NCBI RefSeq assembly: GCF_900142145.1
Contig: NZ_FQZV01000029.1
Location: 1-55,332, forward strand
Length of the DNA stretch: 55,332 nt
Source of the DNA: Geosporobacter subterraneus DSM 17957
GTDB lineage: Bacteria; Bacillota; Clostridia; Peptostreptococcales; Thermotaleaceae
Direction: 5' to 3'
Position numbers and translations under genes: made by a program. Below the pieces are notes generated by a model that had not been told where the DNA came from, ran no database searches, and saw nothing but the letters and a program-made list of their open reading frames with translations. This document shows positions 49,039 to 55,332 of the stretch, in pieces; the stretch's first letter is position 1; each line of letters starts with the position of its first letter.

Positions 49039-51013
49039 ATTTATCCTTTGATTCTACTATATCACCGATCGTTGTCGGTTCTTCTTGATTTACGATTTCT
49101 ACTGTTTCCGGTTCATTCGCTTCCTTGATGCTAAGACTGATTCTTTTTGCTTCTTCATTAATCTCTAGAATCTTCACGTTTACTTTTTGTCCAATATGAA
49201 CTTCTTGAGATGGTTTAGCAATATGCTTATTAGAAATTTGTGAAATATGAACAAGACCATCCAAACCAGGCTCTAATTCTACAAAAGCACCAAAATCTGC
49301 CAATCGGACCACTTTTCCTTCAACGATATCCCCCGCGTTATATTTTTTATGGATATTTTCCCACGGTTCTTGTGTAATTTGTTTTAGTCCCAGTGAGATT
49401 TTATTCTTATCTTGATCAAAGTCAAGAACAACTACCTTAATATGATCGCCAACTTTCACCACTTCACTAGGCTGACTTATTCTTCCCCAGGACAAATCTG
49501 AAATATGGATTAATCCATCGATACCACCAATATCTACAAAGGCACCGAAGTTTGTCAGTCTTTTTACTTCCCCTTCTATTACATTGCCCTTTTGGATATT
49601 TTGCCATAAGGTTCTTCTTTTTTCTACATTTTCCTTCTCTAATACGGATCTGTGAGAAAATACAATTTTTCTCTTATCTCTATTAAAATCAATTACATTT
49701 ACAGCAAGCTGTTTTCCAAGGAAGTCATTTAAATTATTTACATAGCTTGTTGATAGTTGAGAAGCTGGAATAAAGCCTCTTAATTCATTGATAACAGCGA
49801 TTACACCGCCCTTTACTACTTCTACAACCTTAGCTTGAAGGGTTGTACCCTTTGATACTGCTTCTCCTAATGTTTCCCAGCCTTTTTCCGCATCGATTCG
49901 CTTTTTAGATAATAAAACATTACCTTCTCCATCATCGGTCTTTAAAACATAAACTTCGATTTCATCTCCTTCTTTCACTAATTCACGAGGATTTACTGAA
50001 AGGTCATTAGAGATTTCTTGCTTTGGAATAATTCCATCTGATTTATATCCTATATTTACCATGATCTCACTATCTGTGACATGGATAACTTTCCCCTTGA
50101 TTGTTTGTCCCCGTCTCGGTACTCTCAAAGAATTTTCGATTTCCTCCATCATATTCATCATCTCATTGTTGTTTTGATCCATACTGCTCATTTTTTCAAT
50201 AACCTCCTTAATAATCCAGTCCGGGGTTGATGCTCCGGCTGTTACTCCAATTTTATTCATTTTTTTTAATATGTCCATTGGTAAATCCTCGGCAGTTTCT
50301 ACGTGATAGGTATATTTACAATACTTTTCACTAATCTGTAGAAGCTTTTGTGTATTTGAACTATGGTATCCACCAATTACAATCATTGCATCTACCTGCT
50401 GTGCAACGCTTGCACAGGAGGATTGACGTTCTCTGGTTGCAATGCATATGGTATTAAAGGGCTCTACCACAGCAGCTTTATGTTCAAGCTCCTCTACAAT
50501 TGCATTCCATAACTCAGAGGTTATTGTTGTCTGTGCAACAATACATAATTTATCCATAAAAGGTAAGGACTCTACCTGGGAGACATGGTTCAAAATATGT
50601 GCTTTATTTTCACACCAACCATTGATTCCGATAACCTCCGGATGATTGGGATCACCGATAATAACAATGGAATAACCTTTTTGATGATACTCATGAACGA
50701 TCCTTTGTACCTTCCTGACAAAGGGACAAGTGGCGTCGATGATTTCAACGTGATTTGCTTTTGCTTTTTCGTATACCTCCAAAGGTATGCCATGGGAGCG
50801 TATAATAACGATACTGTTTTTACCATCCTGAATATCATCTATAGATTGTACACCCATGGACTCCAGTTTTTGAACAACCTGAGGATTATGAATAAGAGGT
50901 CCGTAGGTGTATATTTGTTTATCTTTATGCAAATCAACTGCATTGAAGGTTTTTTGCATGGCTTCTTTAACACCAAAACAATAACCGGCATTCCTTGCAA
51001 GGATGATCTTCAA
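49037..51013 (-). CDS. ispH-rpsA: Fusion: HMB-PP reductase (IspH) and ribosomal protein S1
   Basis: 658 residues from a TTG at 51013, behind AGGAGG. Residues about 1-280 are IspH: Cys12 (AGYCFGVKEAM), Cys near 96 (DATCPFVRKV) and a third cluster Cys near 190, with HGIP and THE-type residues. It makes isopentenyl and dimethylallyl diphosphate in the MEP pathway. Residues about 300-640 hold four S1 RNA-binding repeats; the third and fourth contain the canonical NFGAFVDIGG and DFGAFVELEPG cores. This chain order is a known clostridial fusion. Why the two functions are joined is not known. It follows plsC in the same direction. Confidence 0.95.
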   Translation of the reverse strand: MKIILARNAGYCFGVKEAMQKTFNAVDLHKDKQIYTYGPLIHNPQVVQKLESMGVQSIDDIQDGKNSIVIIRSHGIPLEVYEKAKANHVEIIDATCPFVRKVQRIVHEYHQKGYSIVIIGDPNHPEVIGINGWCENKAHILNHVSQVESLPFMDKLCIVAQTTITSELWNAIVEELEHKAAVVEPFNTICIATRERQSSCASVAQQVDAMIVIGGYHSSNTQKLLQISEKYCKYTYHVETAEDLPMDILKKMNKIGVTAGASTPDWIIKEVIEKMSSMDQNNNEMMNMMEEIENSLRVPRRGQTIKGKVIHVTDSEIMVNIGYKSDGIIPKQEISNDLSVNPRELVKEGDEIEVYVLKTDDGEGNVLLSKKRIDAEKGWETLGEAVSKGTTLQAKVVEVVKGGVIAVINELRGFIPASQLSTSYVNNLNDFLGKQLAVNVIDFNRDKRKIVFSHRSVLEKENVEKRRTLWQNIQKGNVIEGEVKRLTNFGAFVDIGGIDGLIHISDLSWGRISQPSEVVKVGDHIKVVVLDFDQDKNKISLGLKQITQEPWENIHKKYNAGDIVEGKVVRLADFGAFVELEPGLDGLVHISQISNKHIAKPSQEVHIGQKVNVKILEINEEAKRISLSIKEANEPETVEIVNQEEPTTIGDIVESKDK

Positions 51014-51093
51014 TATTATTATACCTCCTAAATCAATTTATAATTTAATTTCTACATCATATTACAAAATTCCTCCTATGTAAAGAGATTAAT

Positions 51094-51687
51094 TTAAGAT
51101 ATAGAGCAGGCAATTTCAGTTTCTATTTGCTCCATAATTTTTTGACTAAGCTCCTGATAGGTATCTACACTTAACTTTTGGCCGTAATATTCCTCAAAAC
51201 TTAATGGTGAACCAATTTTAACCTTAATCTTGCCGAACAATCGATAATCTGAAATAATTGCAACCGGTATAACAGGTACCTTCCCTTTTATAGCAATCAT
51301 AGCTAGGCCGGGTTTTACCTTTGAAGGTACACCCTTTTTCTTTCTAGTACCTTCAGGAAAGATCCCCAACACTTTTCCGCTGTTTAGAATTCTTAAAGAA
51401 TTCTTAATAGCAGATAGATCAGCAGTATCCCGGTTGACCGGTATCATGCCGAGCTTTCTAATGATGCTGCCTAATATTTTAATTCTAAAAAGCTCTTCTT
51501 TTGCCATATAACTCATTTTACGAGGGATCGTAGTACCTATAATCACAGGGTCTAGGTTATGAATGTGGTTGGAGCATACAATACAGGCACCCTCCTTAGG
51601 AATATAATGCAAATTTTCAACTTCAACGCGATAAAAAAGATCCACATAAACTTTCATAATATTTCGGGCAAAAGTATAAAAATCCAT
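51094..51687 (-). CDS. plsC: 1-acyl-sn-glycerol-3-phosphate acyltransferase
   Basis: 197 residues, typical of short Firmicute PlsC. It has the HX4D motif (NHIHNLDP, about 37-44), the FPEGTRKKKG motif (about 115-124) and the VPVIPVAI strand. It transfers a second acyl chain to lysophosphatidate at the membrane. It lies 12 bases after cmk and ahead of ispH-rpsA, the same cmk-plsC-ispH order seen in other clostridia. Confidence 0.93.
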   Translation of the reverse strand: MDFYTFARNIMKVYVDLFYRVEVENLHYIPKEGACIVCSNHIHNLDPVIIGTTIPRKMSYMAKEELFRIKILGSIIRKLGMIPVNRDTADLSAIKNSLRILNSGKVLGIFPEGTRKKKGVPSKVKPGLAMIAIKGKVPVIPVAIISDYRLFGKIKVKIGSPLSFEEYYGQKLSVDTYQELSQKIMEQIETEIACSIS

Positions 51688-51699
51688 TTTACATCCTCC

Positions 51700-52347
51700 C
51701 TATTGAATATAGGATAATATTTTATCCACCACTTCTTCTATACTTAAACCGGTCGTATCAATCAGGATGGCGTCCCTCGCTTGCGTCAATGGGGCAAGGT
51801 CTCTCTCAGTATCGATACGGTCACGGTTTTCTATTTCAGATTTTACTTCTGCAAGAGATGTTGAAAAGCCCTTTTGTTGCTGTTCCTCAAAGCGTCTCTT
51901 TGCACGTTCTTCAATAGATGCAGTAAGAAAAAACTTGTAGGCGGCATGGGGAAGCACAAAGGTTCCAATATCTCTTCCATCCATGACTACACTTTGGGAA
52001 TCAGCGATTGCTCTTTGCATCTCAACCATCTTTTTTCGTACTGCTGAAAGCTTGGCTACCTCAGAGACCCATTTGTTTACCTCAGAACGACGTATTTCTT
52101 CACTAACATTGGTGCCATTTAAAAAGATGCTATCACCTATCAGCTCAATTTTCGTGTCCATCAGTACTGCTTCAACCTGCCTATGGTCTTGCAGATCTAC
52201 CTGCTCTTGAATACACTTTAATGTAACAGCACGATACATGGCCCCTGTATCAATATATGTAAGCTTTTTAACCTTTGCGATAATCTTTGCGATGGTACTC
52301 TTACCGGCCCCTGCAGGACCGTCTATTGCGATGCTTATGTTGCTCAT
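51700..52347 (-). CDS. cmk: Cytidylate kinase
   Basis: 215 residues from ATG 52347, 8 bases behind GGAGGAG; an earlier ATG at 52362 includes that site. The P-loop IDGPAGAGKST (about 6-16), the TGAMYRAVTL segment (about 35) and the MDGRDIGTFVLP motif (about 150) identify bacterial Cmk. It phosphorylates CMP and dCMP. First gene of the cmk-plsC-ispH-rpsA run. Confidence 0.96.
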   Translation of the reverse strand: MSNISIAIDGPAGAGKSTIAKIIAKVKKLTYIDTGAMYRAVTLKCIQEQVDLQDHRQVEAVLMDTKIELIGDSIFLNGTNVSEEIRRSEVNKWVSEVAKLSAVRKKMVEMQRAIADSQSVVMDGRDIGTFVLPHAAYKFFLTASIEERAKRRFEEQQQKGFSTSLAEVKSEIENRDRIDTERDLAPLTQARDAILIDTTGLSIEEVVDKILSYIQ

Positions 52348-52439
52348 GTATAGCTCCTCCAAATCATATGCATTTTCAAAAGATAAAAGACCTACAAAAC
52401 TATCATAATATTAAACATCATCCTTTACAATATAAAAAA

Positions 52440-52628
52440 CTATTTCTTAATAAATCTCAAGTTAATGATGTCCCTTTTTAAAAACTGGCTGACACTATTT
52501 ATAGAGAAATCCACGTCACCTTTCAAATGCATCGCCTGTAATAAAAATAGGGTAATTAAGCAAGCGATGGCCAGTGAAAAGAAGATTCTTTCAATAATAT
52601 TAACTGTTTTTATAATCAACTTAGTCAT
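52440..52628 (-). CDS. Small single-helix membrane protein (62 aa)
   Basis: 62 residues from ATG 52628, with CAGGAGGGA 5-6 bases upstream. One hydrophobic helix lies at about residues 12-32 (IERIFFSLAIACLITLFLLQA); the rest is a polar tail with SINSVSQFLKRD. No family is recognised. It sits between the BaiN-like flavoprotein (39 bases upstream) and cmk (92 bases downstream) in the same direction. The good ribosome site and helix support a real product. Confidence 0.65.
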   Translation of the reverse strand: MTKLIIKTVNIIERIFFSLAIACLITLFLLQAMHLKGDVDFSINSVSQFLKRDIINLRFIKK

Positions 52629-52667
52629 GAAATCCCTCCTGATAGTAAACCAGTTTCTTTAGTAGTA

Positions 52668-53894
52668 TTATACGCTAATTCCGGCCAGATATCCCGTTGA
52701 AAACGCAATTTGAAGATTGTAGCCACCGGTTAAACCTTCTACATCCAGAACTTCCCCAACAAAGTACAGACCAGATATTTTCTTCGATTCCATAGTAGAT
52801 GGATTGATTTCTTTTACATCAATCCCACCAGAGGTAATGATCGCTTCTTTAATAGGTCTTGTTCCGGTAATCGTAAGAGGCAGTCCGGAAATAAGCTTTA
52901 GCAAGATTTTTCGTTCTTCTTTACTGATTTGGTTCACAAATTTATCTTCTGGTATCCCGGAAAGGCGGATAACAACAGGGATAAGCTTTCCGGGAAGCAA
53001 ATCATCCAAAGCATTTTTCAATTGTTTTCTGCTATACTTATCAAAATCCCGCTGTATTCTCTTATCCAGTATATCTTCATCTAAGGCAGGCTTGAGATCG
53101 ATAGAAGCCTTAATCCTACCTTTATCCAAGTATTTTGTCAGGTAATTGCTCGTAGACAATACAATGGGGCCTGATATGCCAAAGTGGGTAAAGATCATTT
53201 CACCAAATTCTTTATGTACTTCTTTATCCTGATAATAGCACTGCAGTGTAACATTTTTTAAGGATAATCCCTGTAAATCCCTTATCCATTGTTCCTCCGT
53301 CTCTAATGGCACCAGAGCAGGCTTAAGCGGAACTACATGATGTCCTGCCTTTTTTGCGAAAGCATAACCATCTCCGGTAGATCCTGTGACAGGATAGGAC
53401 AAACCGCCGGTAGCAATGATAAGCTTGCTGCAGGATAACACCTGATTATTTACTAAACGAACACCTTTTACGATTCCATCAGCATAGAGGATATCCTTCA
53501 CCTCTGACCGGAGTCTAACGTCTACATGATGAGAATCCATATAGGTACTTAATGCCTTGATTACGTCACTTGATTTATCTGAACAAGGAAATACACGATT
53601 GCCCCGTTCTACCTTCGTGGCCACGCCATAACGATGCAGCAGCTGGAGAATATCATCATTGGTGAAACTGTAAAAGGCACTATATAAGAAATTTCTATTT
53701 CTTGTTATATTTTGAAGCAGTTCCTCTACATCTCCAGTATTCGTGATGTTGCATCTGCCTTTTCCCGTGATATAGATTTTCTTACCCAGCTTTTCATTTT
53801 TTTCTAATAATATAACGGATTTACCTTGGGCTGCAGCTGTGCCTGCTGCCAGCATTCCAGAAGCGCCTCCGCCTACAACAATAACAGACTCCAT
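52668..53894 (-). CDS. NAD(P)/FAD-dependent oxidoreductase, HI0933/BaiN-like family
   Basis: 408 residues. FAD-binding GGGASGMLAAGTAA (about 8-21), GRCNITNTG (about 46-54, a family hallmark), ATGGLSYPVTGSTGDGY (about 161-177), SGGIDVKEINPSTMESK and the C-terminal GEVLDVEGLTGGYNLQIAFSTG match the YhiN/HI0933 flavoproteins. BaiN acts on bile acids in one gut species; most members have no known substrate. It is encoded between a histidine phosphatase and a small membrane protein, as in many clostridial genomes upstream of cmk. Confidence 0.88.
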   Translation of the reverse strand: MESVIVVGGGASGMLAAGTAAAQGKSVILLEKNEKLGKKIYITGKGRCNITNTGDVEELLQNITRNRNFLYSAFYSFTNDDILQLLHRYGVATKVERGNRVFPCSDKSSDVIKALSTYMDSHHVDVRLRSEVKDILYADGIVKGVRLVNNQVLSCSKLIIATGGLSYPVTGSTGDGYAFAKKAGHHVVPLKPALVPLETEEQWIRDLQGLSLKNVTLQCYYQDKEVHKEFGEMIFTHFGISGPIVLSTSNYLTKYLDKGRIKASIDLKPALDEDILDKRIQRDFDKYSRKQLKNALDDLLPGKLIPVVIRLSGIPEDKFVNQISKEERKILLKLISGLPLTITGTRPIKEAIITSGGIDVKEINPSTMESKKISGLYFVGEVLDVEGLTGGYNLQIAFSTGYLAGISV

Positions 53895-53910
53895 AAATAA
53901 TCCTTCCTCT

Positions 53911-54525
53911 TTATAGCATATTTTCTAAGTGTGCAGTATCATTCATCCTTACAATAACAGGCCCATACTCTCTGAATTCTACTATATTAATACATGCATT
54001 ATCTTGACGAATTCGATAGAAATAAGATAGATCAATATTCATTAGACCCAGCAAGATCGCTTTAATAGCTGTTCCGTGAGAAACCACAGCGATATTTTTA
54101 TCAGGATTTGCTTCTACAATACGGTGAAGAGCCTTCAAGCCTCTGCTCTGGACATCAATGAGCTTTTCAGCACCGGGAATCTGGGCTTCTTGTGGTTTAT
54201 TTCTCCAAATCGTATAGTGTTCATAATGCTTTTCCTGTATTTCATGATTGGTTAAACCCTCCCAGTGGCCAAAGGACATTTCACGCAGCTCTGGGATAAT
54301 ATTAACTTCATGGCTAAATTCTCTGGCCACTGCCTGCGCTGTGGATAGTGCTCGATCTAAGTCACTGCTATAGACTCCATCAACAGGATAATTTTTCATT
54401 CTTTTAGCTAAAGCCTGTGCCTGGAGCAACCCTTTTTCATTTAAATGGATATTCTTAGCTCCTTGAGCTCTTGTTTCAGCATTCCAAACCGTTTCGCCGT
54501 GTCTGATTATATAAAGTCTGGTCAT
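53911..54525 (-). CDS. Histidine phosphatase family protein (phosphoglycerate mutase-like)
   Basis: 204 residues. The phospho-accepting histidine is in IIRHGETVWNAETR (about 6-19), with the second-shell REMSFGHWEGL segment (about 81-91) and the C-terminal VVSHGTAIKAIL (about 148-159). This is the cofactor-dependent phosphoglycerate mutase / alpha-ribazole phosphatase superfamily; the substrate cannot be fixed by sequence. Start ATG behind GGGGGGC. It is co-directional with the BaiN-like gene, 16 bases apart. Confidence 0.87.
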   Translation of the reverse strand: MTRLYIIRHGETVWNAETRAQGAKNIHLNEKGLLQAQALAKRMKNYPVDGVYSSDLDRALSTAQAVAREFSHEVNIIPELREMSFGHWEGLTNHEIQEKHYEHYTIWRNKPQEAQIPGAEKLIDVQSRGLKALHRIVEANPDKNIAVVSHGTAIKAILLGLMNIDLSYFYRIRQDNACINIVEFREYGPVIVRMNDTAHLENML

Positions 54526-54676
54526 TCTATCAATCGCCCCCCCTTAAAAGTTCAAATCTATTATAACATTAAATATTCTTTATCACTATTACAATATATT
54601 TTTACCATTAAGCAAGAAGATAAAACTGGGTCTATAACAATTCGTGCATTACTTCAGAACAAAAGGGACTCTCGTC

Positions 54677-54719
54677 AAAAATAAATGGATAAACTGCGAT
54701 TTCTCGCAGTTTATCCATT
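54677..54719 (-). terminator. Terminator of glutamate dehydrogenase gene
   Basis: A perfect 16-bp stem, AATGGATAAACTGCGA (54684-54699) / TCGCAGTTTATCCATT (54704-54719), with a 4-base loop; on the minus strand TTTATTTTTG follows. Confidence 0.92.
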
Positions 54720-54733
54720 AAGACCTGTGGTTT

Positions 54734-55332
54734 TTAGTACCAGCCTCTTAGCTTCATTGCAGTAGCAACTCTCTTGATAGACATCATGTAAGCTGCTGTT
54801 CTCATATCTACTTTATGCTCTTCTTTCAATGCCCAGATTTCTTCGAAGGCTTTTACCATTAATGCTTCCTGCTTTGTCTGTACTTCATCAAAGCTCCAGT
54901 AGTAGTTCATCAGATTTTGCACCCACTCAAAGTAGGATACGGTTACTCCGCCGGCATTGGCTAGGATATCCGGAATCACTACGATACCCTTGTTGAATAA
55001 TACTTCATCTGCTTCCGGTGTAGTAGGTCCGTTAGCACCCTCTGAGATGATCTTTGCTTTGATGTCTCCTACATTCTTAGATGTAATTTGGTTTTCTAAG
55101 GCACATGGGAATAACATATCTACATCCATTGTCAATACTTCGTTTCTGTCGATTTCTTTTGTTGCTCCCGGGAAGCCCTTCACATGTCTGTTTTTCGCTG
55201 TATATTCCATTAATGCTTTTACATCTAATCCATTTTCGTTTACGATACATGCACTGGAGTCAGATACTGCGATAACCTTTGCACCCATCTCTGTGATGTA
55301 TAATGCTGCATAGCTTCCTACATTACCAAAAC
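54734..55332 (-). CDS. Glutamate dehydrogenase, C-terminal part (5' end outside window)
   Basis: The frame is open to the right edge with FGNVGSYAALYITEMGAKVIAVSDS, the NAD(P)-binding loop GxGNVG (first Gly outside or at the edge), so the gene continues beyond 55332. About 199 residues are visible and show the C-terminal dinucleotide domain of Glu/Leu/Phe/Val dehydrogenases: FPCALENQIT, ISEGANGPTTPEAD, DILANAGGVTVSYFEWVQN and the C-terminal MKLRGWY. The NGPTTPEAD and FEWVQN segments favour the Clostridial or archaeal-type NAD glutamate dehydrogenase. It deaminates glutamate to 2-oxoglutarate. Confidence 0.93.
   Translation of the reverse strand, partial: FGNVGSYAALYITEMGAKVIAVSDSSACIVNENGLDVKALMEYTAKNRHVKGFPGATKEIDRNEVLTMDVDMLFPCALENQITSKNVGDIKAKIISEGANGPTTPEADEVLFNKGIVVIPDILANAGGVTVSYFEWVQNLMNYYWSFDEVQTKQEALMVKAFEEIWALKEEHKVDMRTAAYMMSIKRVATAMKLRGWY

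Overview
The window looks like a chromosomal segment of a low-GC, strictly anaerobic, probably spore-forming Firmicute of the class Clostridia, perhaps near Alkaliphilus. Supporting signs are strong GGAGG ribosome sites with many TTG/GTG starts, T-box leaders, an IspH-ribosomal protein S1 fusion, an archaeal-type AspRS with GatB, a SpoVK-like ATPase, and ferredoxin-linked amino acid catabolism (tungsten aldehyde oxidoreductase, indolepyruvate oxidoreductase, butyrate kinase). The genus is inference. I see no tRNA or rRNA gene and no CRISPR array.

Layout. 1-6983 (+): end of an NSS-family transporter with a 35-residue MetS-like partner; a five-gene flavin/iron-sulfur amino acid or amine dehydrogenase (2Fe-2S, FAD reductase, 4Fe-4S, BFD-type 2Fe-2S, DAO-type FAD); then a four-cluster ferredoxin, an aldehyde:ferredoxin oxidoreductase and a ThiS/MoaD-like sulfur carrier. 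7049-9463 (+): consensus promoter, proline-type T-box, proA and proB. 9489-10454 (-): uvsE, followed by about 0.9 kb without genes. 11441-21336 (-): catabolic island of ptb, iorA, iorB, an Mpv17-like membrane protein, buk, an aminotransferase and a B3/B4-domain protein. It is preceded by a textbook sigma-54 promoter and by the gene for its likely enhancer-binding activator. This is an ATP-yielding route from (aryl)amino acids to organic acids. 21591-28320 (-): a decayed EamA transporter, a MarR-GNAT fusion with its own palindromic operator, a compact fabF / SDR / lone lipoyl domain / lipB set, a DUF362 protein and a DUF421 remnant. 28382-29598 (+): tyrosine recombinase.

29612-32720 (-): aspS2-gatB under a T-box whose specifier reads AAC (Asn), which fits tRNA-dependent asparagine synthesis. 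32747-33922: divergent SOS pair, a YneA-like LysM protein and lexA, with LexA boxes inside both promoters. 33938-44973 (-): RNA and DNA maintenance block miaB, mutS, mutL, miaA, hfq, a SpoVK-like ATPase, a small GTPase, a DDxxD membrane protein, an unlisted 58-residue membrane protein and a methionine gamma-lyase-family enzyme. 45157-48815: small ORFs, an aminotransferase, a cysteine-rich 46-residue protein, a 142-bp MITE with an 8-bp target duplication, a MerR regulator and cheR. 49037-55332 (-): ispH-rpsA, plsC, cmk, a small membrane protein, a BaiN-like flavoprotein, a histidine phosphatase and the end of glutamate dehydrogenase, which is cut by the window edge.

The least explained parts are the split dehydrogenase/AOR/ThiS run, the FabF-SDR-lipoyl-LipB-DUF362 cluster, the Mpv17-like gene inside a fermentation operon, and the SpoVK-GTPase-DDxxD-CxxC membrane set downstream of hfq.
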